Of a DNA stretch of 64,000 bases, positions 49,761 to 62,908 are shown one piece after another. Below the pieces are notes generated by a model. It had not been told where the DNA came from. It did no database searches and saw only the letters and a list, made by a program, of their open reading frames with translations. Source of the DNA: Rallus limicola (Eukaryota; Chordata; Aves; Gruiformes; Rallidae). The position numbers were made by a program, and so were the translations under genes. Every line of letters starts with the position of its first letter. The first letter of the stretch is position 1. The stretch is taken from positions 67,374,783-67,438,782 of the forward strand of contig JAKCOZ010000002.1 of the NCBI GenBank assembly GCA_022605955.1, written 5' to 3'.

Positions 49761-52700
49761 TAACAGCTGAGGGTGGTTCATGTCTGCATACTCACTAGTG
49801 TTTGTTCCAGCCTAAAAATGTGGGTTTTTTGGAAACCTGATCCTTATGAGCTCCAAATGCCCATGTGGGTGAGGAATTGCCCTTTATAAAAGCAACATGG
49901 CATTTCTTACTCCTCTTTGTGAATATTAAGCATTTTCTTCTCAGAACTTTGCAATAATATAGCTGACTTCGCACTCTGCAGATATGAAAAGTGAGGTTAA
50001 AATGAAGAGTACAAAAGCCAAGAGAGAAATAATTTAAGGACAGAGTTCTTGGGGAAAAAATGTTGTTCTCTTTTTTTGATATTTAACTTCAAAAGCCATT
50101 GGGGGAGTTGTTGGTTTTGAGGTTTTTTAATTATTTTTGTTAGGTCAGTTTTGTTGCTTATCTTGTAGTCCTAAAATCCATCCAAGGGCCCAAGATACAA
50201 GAAGTAATACTGTAAATAACAAGATAGCATCTTATTATCTAAGGAATAAATGGAAAACTGTTATGGGTGACAAAATATTTATTTTGTGAGGGAGATGAAC
50301 TAAGCAAATCTGTAAGGAACCAGACAGTACGTAGTATGTAGCACGTAACCCATTAGCCTAATTCCTATCTGTAAAAAAAAAAAGCAACAATTAATTGTCT
50401 AAATTTGGAGAGAAAGTTTTTTCCCCTTGGAAACTTTCTTTTCTCTGTGAGGAAATTACCTTCTTTAATGGGTCATTTATTTCATAGCTGTCTGCAGTAG
50501 GGTTTTCTCCCTTCCCTTTGAAACCTCTAGATACAGTCATTGTGAGGGACAACAAGTTTAAAGAAACACATGGCAGCCCCCTTTTTAGATCAACTATTAC
50601 TCACTCTGGATCTGGTCTGTGCCCACTGACTTTGGCTGGGGTTATGATAGGGTGTGTTTCTTGGAAATAAAATTCAATAATATTAACCTTTGAGACAAAC
50701 TTAGAGTATGTATTAATTCCTGCCACCTCTGGGCAGTTGTTTGATTTATTTGTGAAGAACCTTTCCTGTCAGGAAGGCTCAGCTACTCTTACTGTCTGCC
50801 AGTCTCCCCACCTTGAAAGGAGTGCTGCAGTTATTAAAAAGAAGACTGCCTGAATAGGGAAAAAATATACTGTTATAACCTAATTATTGTGCACAGGAGA
50901 GTAATTGAGGATGCAGCCTCCACTCCTCCAACCTAAGCTCCATAGTTCTCTGAGGTTGGTCAATATTGGCGTACATGTATTCTAGGTGGGAAATTGGGGA
51001 AGAGAAGTCACAGTGCTTGCCCCATGTTACAGAGTTCTTGATAGGGGTGAAGCTAGAAATCACAGGCTCTGATGTTCCATCTGTAGACCTTGCTGCTTTC
51101 CTGAACATCATCTGAAGGGTAAGTCCTGCGACTGTGTTTTATAATGCTGGAAATTAAATTGTTGCAAAATTCACTGAAGCTGGGGTGGACTGGTAGTGTG
51201 GTCTCTCAGAGGGATAGAAGCAAAGTACTCTTCCATTCAGTGAGAGCTAGAATGGTAGAAGACTGTCCAAAAGTACAGGGCTAACAGGGAAAATGAAGAA
51301 GCCCATGCCTCAGCTTGTGGGCAAAAGAAGTCCCCAAAAACCAAACAACAAACCAATAAAACAGGCAGAATGTCACTTGGAATTGTACCAAGGACCCTGC
51401 ATCTTGGTTTCTTTTTCATTAGGAAATGGTTGCATGAATTCAGGTTTAACAGAGTTTCCAGATCCGAAGTGTTTTTCCTGGGAGATATGGCTCATTTTCA
51501 TATTACAGGGATTTTAAGTAAAACACCTTTGGATAAATCAGGTTCAGTTGTCTGTACAGCAAGGTGAACAGAGTGGTTTGTCTTCAGCTTGGTATCTAGA
51601 GGCTGGGGTTGTCTGCACAAGAGGGAGAGCAAGAGATTCAGCATGTTAAGGACACCCCTTCTCTAGGTACATTTCTTCTGCGAGTGTCCCGAGACCCGAG
51701 CAGAAGCAGCGAGCGCTTGTTCACTGCTTTTACCACACCAAGCGCTGGCTGTGCACTGCCCGGGCTCTGCAGCACTGCTTGCTTTGGGATGAACTGACTG
51801 CCCTTCCTCACCCCCTGTAACTGCATCTGGGAAAGACGAGTGGGTACAAATGTGGAACGCTGCCATAAAGCAAAGCTTTTAGGACTCATGCACCACCTTC
51901 TCTAAGCCACAGTAAAAATACGGTTTAATGTAAATATTGAACTCTACTCTGAAGCATGTTATTGTAAAAGTGGTGTTTATCCAATGTTGGCTGAAACCAT
52001 GTGGCAGCCTAGTGATGCAGCATGCCCAGAAATATCCCCGTATATGTCAACCTGGGCTCGAGCATTTAAAAGTACCAGAGTTGTAATGCTGAGGGGGAAG
52101 AAGTCTGTTTAAATTTTGGGGATTTTTTTCTCAAGGACAGCTTCTGAGGGGCAACTAAGTGCCATTCCAGTGTCTCAGCCAATGCTGGGCTCTGCCTGAG
52201 CTACTCATCTTGCAAAATATAATCAGTCAACACTTCATTGACTTTATCTGATACTTTTGTTCATCTGAAAGCATAACTGGAAATACCTGGAATGAAGAAA
52301 GAGAAACTAACTAAATGAATGACATCATCCTTACTTACCTAGCATTTCCTGCTAGTCTATACTAATTACTAATCACTAGAGGGAAAAGAAAGCTAATCCA
52401 TTCCTTGGAAAGTAAAGCACTGTTAAGACAAATTTCCCAAGTAACCTCAGCTGCCCCAGTGCATTCCAAGCCAGACAAGCTGTGTCAGAGATAGCACGGG
52501 ATCAGGTTATACTGAAGCGATGCGCTACAAGATCTGCACTTTGAACTGCATCCAGAAGTGAACAGGTCATCAAGGCAGTGCCAAGGTGCCAGTGAAAATG
52601 TTTCTACTAGTTAACTTGATCCAGCTGAGGGGTGGCCAGATTCAGCTCAAGTTGTAGTTATCTAAAATACATGGGGATTTTGGCACACATTGCCCAATTT

Positions 52701-54334
52701 CTAGTTTTCACCAAATTGAGAGTTGGGAAGTTTCTCTCGTAAAAACTATTTAGAGGGTTAAAAATGCTTCATAAATGGCAGTGAGAATTAAATGATTAGT
52801 AACTGAAGTGTGAGTTTTTGTTTGTGCTCTTGAACCATGTTTTCAGAGAGCAGAAATAATCCCACTTGCAGTTGTTCCCAGAGCTTACTGTGTTCCACAC
52901 ATAACTGTGTCTTACACCTGCACAGAAACCACAACTCTGCACACCAAGTTTCATGAGGCTGTTGTAAGACACTTTATTCCAGGTTCTACTTATCCCACTG
53001 TAAAACTGCAAACCTGTCCAGAGCTTCTTTACAGATACACCAAAGTGACTGACAGTAGGATTTGGTCTCTCTTGAGCAGGCTCTTGGTTGATGCCTAAGC
53101 ATTTGTGATGTCTGGTTTGCAATGTTGAGTGAAATCTGTGTCTTCTCTTTCAACATTTTGCTGCTCTGGAACATGGCTTGAATATGTTTCCTCATATGTG
53201 AGTGAAATGAAATCCAAAGGGTAATGTTTCACTCTGGCTTTTTCCAACTCGAATTCTAGTACTGACCTCTTTACCCTTGCAGTGATTTGGCAGATGTCTG
53301 TCAGCCTCCAGCTCTCAAATTCTGTTTGATCCTGGTAGAGGTCTCTGTGCATCCTGGGGCAACCTGCAAACTCCAGGTTGTTGCCTCCTCTGCTGTCTCC
53401 ATATTGGTGGTGAGATCAGGTGAGGTGACTGCTATAGAGTATGTTCTCTTTGATAACGATTAGCAGTGAATGCCCTCATGTTTTAAATTTCTGTCTCCAT
53501 CCTACAATTAAAAACACATGTTCTAATAACCTAAGAATAAATTTGAAGGAGCTTCATGGTTTTTAATTTGAGAGGAAATCTGCACTGTTAAGATTTGAAG
53601 AGTTCTTCAACCTGGTCCTTTGATGGTCTGATGGGCTATAAATCTTACAGCATGTTAGCTATAAATTTAGCTTGCAGTTTGACAGCTATGTTTGATTTTG
53701 GTTCTCTAAACAGTTCTGAAGAAATAACAAGAGTCCATTTAGAGAAAAGCAAGAAACTCCAGCCTCTTATTTACCTCAATTATTTACACAAGTAAATTGT
53801 GTTTGCTAATGAGTAACTTCAGGAAAACGAGCAGGCTACAGGAACTACTTTCAGTTCTCAGACAGAATTTTAGACCTTATTAGCAAACCCCTTTGCCACT
53901 CTGGTAGTCACAAGTAAAACCCCAGGCTAAGGGGGGGGTGGGATTCTCATTGTTCCCTGATGCAAAAGGTACTTTAATTCTGGCTGCTTTTTATTCTGTT
54001 CAGTGTTAGCTGTTCTCAGTAACACTGGCAAGGTCAGTGATGTGCTTTAACTAGGTACAGCTCAGTCACTCAATTGTATGTGTGTTCCACCAAGGCGACT
54101 CATGAACTGCATGCAAAATTTGTTCCCTTAAGACACTTCAGAGACAGTGGAATATTCTCTGAAGTCACTTGAAATGCAATGACTTCATTAAATGAAATAA
54201 AAAAGCAGGCATCAGCAGGTTTGCCCTCTGTAAGAACATGGACACCTGACACACAGAGGCATGTTGTGCACCAACCAACATCAACGTTCAGCCCTTGTCT
54301 GGCTCCAGCTGAACTCAAAGCAAGCCCAAGGGAA
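49761..54334. other. Intergenic DNA downstream of USP46
   Basis: No exon or mobile element recognised. Frames up to 108 codons (52,796-53,122, - strand) overlap others and are not family-like. A run of eight Gs lies near 53,930. Confidence 0.6.
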
Positions 54335-54352
54335 CCAAGATCAGCTAGGGAG

Positions 54353-54358
54353 TTTATT
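54353..54358 (-). terminator. Candidate distal poly(A) signal for USP46
   Basis: This is an AATAAA on the - strand (TTTATT on +) about 6.4 kb past the stop codon. A T/G-rich tract follows at about 54,345-54,310, the usual place for a downstream element. It is the last AATAAA before the repeat-bearing desert, which makes it the best guess for the outer transcript end. A competing signal at 54,637-54,632 is followed by a run of eight Ts. Confidence 0.35.
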
Positions 54359-54631
54359 TCATGTAAAATATAAACATGTTAACAGGAGAAAATACTGTTT
54401 TCTTATGTTACAACCTTAATAACCAATACGATATTTATCTTACAGTTCTGCAGGTAGTGCAGGGTTTAATTACATGTACATGATTAAAAAGAGCAGATAG
54501 TCCACTGTACACATACACAGTATTGTACGCCTGACTAGAAATTCAGTATTTTTATGTGTCCCCGGTTCTGTGCCTAGTGATTCTACTACCTTACTCCATT
54601 AAAAAAAACTAGCACAAAATATTTAAGTAGT

Positions 54632-54637
54632 TTTATT
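54632..54637 (-). terminator. Candidate distal poly(A) signal for USP46 (alternative)
   Basis: AATAAA on the - strand, followed within about 40 bases by a T-rich tract (the A-run at 54,601-54,608 on +). The flanking 54,400-54,650 DNA is AT-rich and repeat-free, resembling the distal part of a conserved 3'UTR. It could be used instead of, or as well as, the signal at 54,353-54,358. Confidence 0.35.
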
Positions 54638-57600
54638 ATGATTGCATCGTTTCGACAAGGTAGAGAGGGACTATATATTTACAAACTGATATACACATTC
54701 AAAGCCTCCAAAAAACCAGCCTCTTCCACATTCCTTCGTCTTCTCTTTCTTCTTCCCCCATACCCTATGCTCATATTCCCACAGCCCATGGTGACTCTAC
54801 TCCTAAAGAGTCATGGGTAAGTTACGGAGCTTGTGCTGGGTCTTCCGTAACAAAAGCCACAGAAGCCAGAATATTGTCTCCAGGAAAAGCACCCATACTG
54901 GTAACATGGCCACCCCAACATTGCTGTTAGAATTGGAGTTGAGAAGAGGACTAGGAAACAATTTAGTGTGTGAACACAATCTGTCTTGGGACGTTTGCAA
55001 ATAAAATCTCTGCAGGTACAAAGCTGATGTTTAAGCTCAGCCTCTCTAAGGAATGTAGACCAATTAATGAGGTTTTGGGGAGCAGGGAGAGAGGGTTTGC
55101 AAATGATTGTTATTCACTGCAGGAAGCAAGACATTTTGGTGGATGATGAGGTGTCTTGGTGAAGGATTGGCTCCTGCTGCTTTGGAACCCCTAGGAGAAG
55201 GGTTGGGATTGTCTGGAGGATGGAGCACCAAGTTCAGTTGGGTACAAGCTGAGGATTAGGAAGCTGCATGCCAGTCCAGCTCCTTCTATTACAGAAGGGT
55301 ACAGCTCCGTCCTGGCTACAAGAAAGAAAACTATCTCAGTCAAACCCAGGGCACAGGCCTACTGTGCTATCACAGAGAAGTCAGTTACTCTTTAATATTC
55401 TTACATATAGCAAAGTTGTCACCTGCAGGCAGCCTTCATTAGAAGCCTTAGGTGGTTAAATTGACCACTGTGAATGGCCCACGCAAGGTAATTTATTTAT
55501 GGTGCAATAGTCCCAGTCAAAATAACCAAATGAAGCAGAATTAGTAGAGAATTACAGCAACTCTGACACTGTGAATAAGGGGAGTTATGTGCAGTTTCAT
55601 TTTAAATCATTCAGGCAGAGCCAGTAAGCAAGCTCCTAGGGGGTAAAGAATCACTAATGTGTGAAAAGGTGTGGGCTTGGCCCAGATGGTCCCATCAGGT
55701 GGGCACGAACCTCCTGATAGGTGTTATTTGACATAATCTGAATAGGTCTTGTGGACAGGTTCAAGCAATCTCTTCGAAATACCGCCTGTTACCTGGAAAG
55801 AAATTAAAAAGGTGTCTATTGAGGCTTCCCAAGGGCTATTTAAATATTAAAAGACATGTTAAATTGAGAAGAAACCCCTCAGCAACAGATGCAAAAATAC
55901 CCTGGTCTTTCCACTGATCAAAGAGAATACAATGTCTTAAAAAACCCTAAGAATAAAGCTTGCATTAAAACCAAAGTCAGAGGCTTTCTGATATGGATAC
56001 CACAGGTTCTGGCCCCTAAGAAACAGCCAGTGTCTTTGACAGACAGTGTGGGTTTTTTTTATACCACAACTTACCCTACTTCATTCTCTTCCCTTTACAT
56101 GAGCCCAAGTGGAGAGAAGAAGATGCAAAAAAAGATTCCTGTCCTGGCCAGCACTCACACAAGGGCCAGGAATAAACTCAGCTCTTCAGATTATTCATAC
56201 TTGAGACTGTACAGAGCACAGGGAAATGGCAAAGAGTGCAATACCTGTATCATCAGCTGGTGGACAGCTAACCCTGTGTTTGGTAAACGAGCTTCTCTAA
56301 GTTATAGTCACTGATAACTGTGCCACAGATTAAGGTATGATGGTCATTCTCAGATGGGTGAGTGCAAAAAAGGCTGTGAAATGTGCACTGTGAGTACCAA
56401 CTCATCAGGTACCTGCTGCTGTGTGCAGCAGACAGGCAGCAACTGCTGCATCGCTGTTACATATGAACAGGTACACATGAACAAGGGTTTGGGTTTCCCA
56501 AACTTACAACCCAGCCAGGGCTATGAGCCTCAAAACAGGAACTGGGCTCAAACTAGAGACACTGGATCACAAGCAAACAGCTGCAAAAGCAAAAAGACAA
56601 AGGCAAAATGTTAAGCTGATTGGAATCTCACAAGATTGACATTGTTGCTTAAAGTGCTTGGGTTGATTACAGTTAACAAAAAATAATCAAATTACATAAA
56701 AATTAAAACAGAAACCTAGTAACATTAGGTACAGAAGCTATTATACAAATACAGTAACAGAACAAAATAAATTAAAACAAACACCTATAAAAGGTACTAG
56801 GCAAAGAGGTACACAGCCAAAACTTACGATTTCTAGTACAAGTTCAGCTGTAAGTTACTGCTCACATTTGTCAGCCACGAGCAGCAAAAAAGAGACAGGA
56901 CAAGAAGGGTCTGCTGCTGAGAGACATCAAATCTCTGGCAGCCCAAGCTGTCGGCTCAGGGCCCAAGTACATGATGCTGTAACAGATGGGTGAATGAAAT
57001 ATAGTGTCTGAAGGTAAAACACAGGTTGTGGCAGCACTTCAGGACCCACCATGCAACATGAAGCTCAGTTTCAGCTTAATTAGGTCTTCAATATCTTTAT
57101 TAAATCTAATGCAAAGGAAACACCTACTGCTGGATTTTCTTTACTCCAATTGCTAAAGGAACAAGACTTTTAAGATGTAACCTGCTGGTCTGAGGTAACT
57201 GTAAATTATTAAAATTAAATTGACAGGAGTAATTTTGAGACTTAATTTCACCAAGGTGTTCTGCTTCACTGGTATGGTTTCTCCATCACTCTCCTGCCTC
57301 CCTCTGCTATGGCCCAAAAATAGAAATTACATAAAATCCTGACAGGCTGTTCAGTGAAACATAGAAGTTTAGGTCTGAGCTCATCCTCTAAGATAACTAA
57401 CTGATTCATCAGCACTGCAGTGCTTCATTGGGTTAAGTGGAAAAACAGCACAGGACAAAAAATGTTACTTTTTCTAAGTGAGAACATAGAAATACGATTT
57501 ATAACTGGACAACGCATCTCAGCAACAGCGTGTGAAACAAGTAGAGAACTTCAGATGTCATTAGGCCCAATGTACCCAGAACACACACCATAAAAATAGT

Positions 57601-58340
57601 CACTTTAGGGAAGCACAGCATACAACTAGACATCTGTGCTACAATTCTGTTTCCTAGCCGCTGGCTGAAAAGCCTTTATTGTCCTATTTTCCCATTCTTT
57701 CATAAGGGACTGGAAATCTATACGTCAGCAGAAGAGAAAAAGGATTATGGAGTTTTTTTAATCAACTAAAATACTTTACATCATATGATTATTCCTGTGA
57801 GGATCCCAATCCTGAAAACCCCTGTGAATGTGCTTAATTTGACACAGAAGTTCTGCTGCTCAGACTGGCACTGTTCATAGAGCCATGAAGGACAGCTTTC
57901 ACCGGGCTGAAGTCAAGACACTCAGCACACTATAGACTGGACAGGATTGATAGAATTGTGATTGCAATTTATTTTCTTTTAATAAAAAAATATTTTTTCC
58001 TTAGTTTAGCTGGTGTTTGCATAAAGAGAGTATTCCACAGTCTCTCAGAGTCGACATCAGACCAGTGATGTTGGACTGGTGTGATACCAGTGCTGTAACC
58101 TGCTCCTGGGCTGGCACAGATTTTAAATGGGTTTTCATACAGCTTATTCTAGTGTTTTTTTTACTCTCAAACCCATACTGCAATTATCTGTACATTTTAC
58201 AGCCTAGAGCTGTTCTGCAGATGGAGAAACCCAAAGATCATCATCCTGTACTTTAGCACTTGAATATTAATTTGTATTCTTAACACTAAAAAGATCCATT
58301 TTCAGGGAAGTCAATTGAAATATGGAAAACGTGTCCTGAA

Positions 58341-58360
58341 ATTGATTTGATTTGATTTGA
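58341..58360. repeat. Pentanucleotide repeat (ATTTG-type)
   Basis: Four imperfect head-to-tail units of ATTTG/ATTG within the probable USP46 3'UTR. Confidence 0.85.
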
Positions 58361-60758
58361 AAAGCATTTTAATGAAAAATTACTTTTCATATAAAAATGG
58401 ACACTAAACATTCAAATGGTACCTTAAGAGTATCTTTTTTGCTGCTTGTTTTAAAATGGAAGAATGCCCTACGATTGCTCAGCAGTAAACCGTTGAGTAT
58501 GGACCTTTGGACCAGCACCAGTTAATGCTGATCTGGAAAGTGCCTTCATTCACAATGAGGAACCCTTACCCATTTTTAAAGGCAAGTGATTATTGCATTT
58601 TTATCTGGAAATTCTGAACGCATATAAATTAATCCATTAAGGAGGGATTTGCAGGTTTCAGTGGGAAAGCTCCAGGGCCTCAGTTGGAGTTGAAGTCTCC
58701 TGTAAGATGTCCGTTTTCCAAGTTAGAGACAGAACATTTCATTCTAACATCAGTAAGAGAACCAGAGCTGCATCCCAGTGATGCCCATCTCGAGCTTGCA
58801 TACCTGCCTTCATTCACAGGCGTGATCTCTCTAGACCAGTACTATTATTCATCCAAGTACATACTCTGAGGTTACATTCTAAGTCTGTTTTCTCGTATCG
58901 TTATAACAACATGATAAATCACAAATAATGTCAGAAGAAAAGTCCACTCATTCAGTGTAAAGTGCTACATTTCCTTAGTTTACACAATGGCCATCGATAA
59001 ATCCAACTGAACTTCAGCTGATGTGACAGTAGAAGCTAGTACTTCATCTTCACTGTGACATAACAAAGGGTATTTCACATTTACAGTAGATCACAATAAA
59101 AAAAAAATTATCTCTTCTACAGACTAACATACAAGATATAGCTGCACTTCAAAAGCCATTTTTTGAAATGGAGTGTTGGCCATAAAGTGGCAGGCAGGCT
59201 TCTTAAAGAAAAGAACAACCAAAAGCAACATTGTCTAATAAATACTTACAAGAGTGAATGCAACATAACAGGTAGAAATACATTTTGTGAGATGAGTGTA
59301 TCCTGGTAAATACTCAAACCAACATTTCAGTCCCCCTGAAGATGAGAATAGTGTTTTTGCTGTTGTCTCCATTGGAAGAGGAATTCGGCTACTGAAGTTC
59401 AAGAACTGTAAAATGGAGTGGAAGTGTCAAACCAACCCAGTGTCACCACCACCTCAACCTGTTATCCATCCCTTCTCATACCCTATCAATACATTCCTCT
59501 GTGTTCACGCTTTGCCAAATTCCAGCACGTGAGTTCAGCAGTTTCACCAGCCTGTGTGTGACTAGTGCCAGCCAAATTCACCCAGCAAAATCACAAGCTA
59601 ACTCAGCCTTTCCACGTTTTTAAAACCAGCCTCTCCAGAGCCCTGTCTGTTTCTGTGGTGAGCCAAATGCTGTCAAACACAGCCAAAATGTGAGAGGGGA
59701 TATACACGTGGCAGTGTGTGTGAACTAATGGTTGTTATGCATTGTGTATAGTGCGAAGAAATGGGCTCTGTCTTGAGAAACAAAAATGGGACCTACAGAT
59801 ATTCAAAAGATTTCAGGATCAAGCCACGTCTTATGTATTGTACGAACAACACTTATTTAAACAGACTGTGTAATTTCAGTCCTAATGGATATGTTACATG
59901 TGAGCAGAGTTGCAATCTCTGCAGACTCAATTAAGTAAACAACCTATAATATCATTTTAACTGAAAGGTGAGCTCAATCTCTATAAATGTAATTTATCTC
60001 TGTGTCTTGTGTCACCTCACTCCCTTTACTCCAGCGGTCTGGAAGTTCTGAAATCTCACCTGGTCTGTACTGTCTCACAATAAACAAAGTAACTGGACAT
60101 ACAGAACTACTTAGTTCCACTGTAATTTAAATCTCTCTATGTGAATTTTAGGCCTGAGGTTATGCACTGAAAGCTTTTTAACAACCCAAAGCTTATATGA
60201 TTTTGGAAGAATATCTCTTATTTTTTGCAGCAGAGAGTAACACGTAAAAAAATCCCCTATACAACCACCATTCCAACCATCATGAAACAGATTTTTTTTT
60301 TCCCTACACTTAAAATGAGTAAGTATAGGTCAGGATGTATTTAAAGGAATGCTCTGTAAATCAACACACCCCAAAGCTATTTAGAAAGTTTTAAACAGTT
60401 TTGCCCTAAATGCAATGAACACTTCCATATAAAATACTACTCTAGCTGGATTTGGTTTAACAGTTGACATCCAAATCTTATTATCTGTAAATGTTAGTCC
60501 ATATAAATTCCACTAAAATCTGACTGCAATTAACTCTTCAATCAGATTGAAAAACTACAAACAACCCCCTCTCCCCAAAACAAAGTTCCACATGGCAAGA
60601 ACGGAGGTTACAGTCGATACCACATAGACCATTTAATGGGAGACAGAGCGAATCGTTGTTCAACCATACAAGATGTGGTCTGTGTAAAAGCCAGTCAAGG
60701 GGAGCCATCACCTTCCTTTGTGCGCAGCATCATGGTGTGCAATTGTCAGTTTGCCAAG

Positions 60759-60860
60759 TCACTCTCTTGACTGATAGAATAAAATATAGCCAGACTCTGA
60801 ATTTTTTGATATGTCAGAGGTGAGACCATAGAATTCTTCAATAGCTTGAGCATCTATTTT
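60759..60860 (-). CDS. USP46: USP46 terminal coding exon with stop codon (about residues 334-366)
   Basis: The last coding exon follows a TTATTTTGCAG acceptor and starts on a codon boundary. It encodes 33 residues, [20 protein letters not shown] then [13 protein letters not shown], and stops at TGA (60,761-60,759). The final residue is Glu, as in USP46; USP12 ends in Asp. The GYILFYQ strand closes the USP fold next to the active site. The preceding intron is 960 bp. An open frame continues upstream through the intron, but those residues do not belong to the family, and the splice acceptor fixes the exon start. Confidence 0.97.
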   Translation of the reverse strand, partial: KIDAQAIEEFYGLTSDISKNSESGYILFYQSRE

Positions 60861-61820
60861 CTGCAAAATAAATTTTAAAAAAATATATAATGTGCTGTTA
60901 GGTAAAAGAAATACCAAACACAGATGAAATGATGGTATGGACACAAAAGAAAAAATTTCAGGTATTTTTTTTTTAGAGTGGCAATCAGCAAATTCTATTT
61001 GCAGTCTAAGCAGTGAAAGGGTGATGTTCAGTGGATATAAGCCCGACTGATCTCACTGATGGAGGTCAGTAAGAATGCTTGTCTCAGTGAACCTAACTGA
61101 ATTAGGCTTTTTCTAATAACAGAATGCAGTAGTGGACCCTGTTGAAACACATAAATGTAACCATGTGACCCTCATCTTGCTGAGATTTTCAGAAACTCTC
61201 TTCAAGATGTGCCCCCATTCAATGTCCCAGTGTTTACTTCCTCCATTGGATTTACTCCTAGGAAATCAGAATAAAGCCTTCAGTTTTGCCAAGGTGCCAC
61301 AACACCATCCAAGGTTTGCTTTGGAATGAACTGCAGAATGCTTAGACAGATTCTGTAATGGCTGTGGGTCAGATCCTGCTCTAATTCACAGTCAGACAAA
61401 CCCAGATTGACTACAGAATCAAAATCCTACAGCAATGTTAGCTTTACCCAGTCCAGTTTTGTCAGTGATATTGCCAAGGATTTAAACATTCCTGGATACT
61501 TCAGCTAAGTTTTAATGAATTAAACTGATTTCATTAGATATAGAAAATATCACAAATTAAACCCTCGAAGCCTGATGTTAAAAACATTTGATGTTGCTCT
61601 GAAATAAAACAACCTCCTCCAACACTGACAGAGCAAGAACTATAGGATCAATAATTCTGTTTGCAAAACAAACTGCAACTCTCTTGCTTCCTAACAGAGC
61701 TGAGCTAAATGTCACATTACAGTCAAACTGTGGCTTTGCATATCAGACCAGAATTTTAACCCCAAACAGAGAAGATAACATGAACACAAAAGCTGTGCTC
61801 ATGGCCTTTGGCATACTGAC
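60861..61820 (-). other. USP46: USP46 last intron
   Basis: A 960-bp GT-AG intron (phase 0) between the exon with the catalytic His/Asp and the terminal exon. Apart from the splice sites and a T-run near 60,965 I see no repeat, RNA gene or alternative exon in it. Confidence 0.95.
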
Positions 61821-61899
61821 CTCTACAATGTCATCATCAAACAAGAGCCAAAATCCATGACTTTTCACAATAGTAATATAATGCCCTCGATTCGGTCCA
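61821..61899 (-). CDS. USP46: USP46 internal coding exon with catalytic His and Asp (about residues 308-333)
   Basis: This 79-bp exon has a TTTCTAG/T acceptor and a GTAGAG/GTCAGT donor. Its first base completes the Ser codon, followed by [16 protein letters not shown] and then [10 protein letters not shown]. It carries two of the three catalytic residues of the cysteine protease: the His of RGHY (H313 counting from the 366-residue C-terminus) and the Asp in the FDDD run (D330). The catalytic Cys is in the N-terminal part outside the window. THR after HYI and SHGF rather than SHDF again favour USP46 over USP12. The exon is intact and joins in frame to both neighbours, so the gene looks functional. 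Confidence 0.97.
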
Positions 61900-62710
61900 C
61901 TAGAAAGCAAAACAAAAACACAACCCCCAAAATATTAGAAGATGCTATTGAACCCATATTGATAAGTTACATTTCCGTATACAAGCAGACCCAATGATAC
62001 CTAAATGTTAAGAACAATATAGTAAACCTACGCCCTGTGTACAGTAGACATTTACCCCCTTCACCTTTTTACTCAACTGGCACAAAGACCTCATCAGCTG
62101 CAAGCTAGCCATGTTATTTCCATCTCTGCCATGGCCTTTTCCAAATTAACCTATAGAACACTTAACAACTGGCTTGTAGCAGGCAACAATTACTGTAAAT
62201 ACTTTAAAAATTTAAATTTAAGGGGGAAAATTGTTTGGTATCAACTGTGACTATTTAGTCACATAGTCTTTGAGAAGAGGGAGAACAAGTTGCGTTCCTA
62301 GAGCCCCAAGGATCTTTCTGTTTCATGCCCCATATGTGAGAAGCTTTATTAAAGCTAGCATTTCCATTGTTTTGACAGGCAACCAAGGTGATCTGCTGTA
62401 GGGCCGACATGCTAGCAGTGTTTGGCCCTTACAGAGCCATGGCTCCCAAGCTCTCTATGTGGGCTGATGAGGAAAGAGAAAATTTGAGCCAATCTTATGA
62501 GTTTTGGAGGCCTGAGATGTTATTTTTTTTAAACAAGTACAGATTTTCTATGAGGGACGGTAGCTAAGAGGTTCAGGCCAAGACATGCGCAAGTTGGTGC
62601 AGCAGCAGGGTTTACGTTCTCCCTCCCACTCTCCCCACATCTTGTCAGGCAAGCCTGTGCCCTTGGCAAATGTCTGGCAATAACTTGAGATACACATGAA
62701 AGTATCTCAC
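61900..62710 (-). other. USP46: USP46 intron
   Basis: An 811-bp GT-AG intron that splits the Ser codon AG/T between VVHCG and GPNRG. No transposable element is recognisable in it. A short A-run lies at 62,522-62,531 on the - strand. Confidence 0.95.
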
Positions 62711-62908
62711 CTTCCACAGTGAACAACAACAGCTACCAAGTCGTACATCCGATCCAAGTTGACAGCGTCGCCAGATGTGTTGAAGAGACGTAACTCCAGA
62801 GGAAATACTACGCGGTAAGAGAGCTTAGTGTACCTGTGCAATTGCTCCATGTACTTGAATCTCTTGAGGTGTAAGGCAAGAATCATTGGCAGTTTTTTCA
62901 CTCTCATC
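62711..62908 (-). CDS. USP46: USP46 internal coding exon, finger/palm segment (about residues 242-306)
   Basis: This 198-bp exon starts with the G that completes the split Arg codon, then reads [17 protein letters not shown] and onward to VVVHCG, ending in AG of a split Ser codon. The acceptor is TTTCACAG/G and the donor is GGAAG/GTGAGA. The [12 protein letters not shown] block is the conserved USP-family strand (QLKRF-type) that precedes the catalytic-His region. Two stretches identify the paralogue: FKYMEQLHR and DAVNLDRM match USP46, where USP12 has MDQL and DATNPDRM. The residue before DAV is Gly (NTSGDA); I recall Ser for human USP46 and Gly for USP12, so this is a small USP12-like difference. 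No frameshift or internal stop is present. Confidence 0.97.

Larger units (their letters stand above)
54335..60758 (-). other. USP46: Probable long 3'UTR of USP46 (maximum extent)
   Basis: The DNA downstream of the stop is free of recognisable LINE or LTR insertions for about 6.4 kb, unlike the desert beyond it, and has no recognisable coding exon. Several AATAAA hexamers lie on the - strand: 57,973-57,968, 57,680-57,675, 57,101-57,096, 55,497-55,492, 54,637-54,632 and 54,358-54,353. The most distal is followed by a T/G-rich stretch, as expected downstream of a cleavage site. I recall that mammalian USP46 has a multi-kilobase 3'UTR, which fits. The end point and the use of intermediate sites are inferred; no transcript evidence is visible. 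Confidence 0.4.

Noticed and set aside
55889..56314. 141-codon plus-strand frame
   Set aside because: Lies antisense to the probable USP46 3'UTR and has no recognisable protein similarity.
60861..60944. Upstream extension of the terminal USP46 frame to an ATG
   Set aside because: The added residues are intronic; the TTTTGCAG acceptor and family alignment place the exon start at 60,860.
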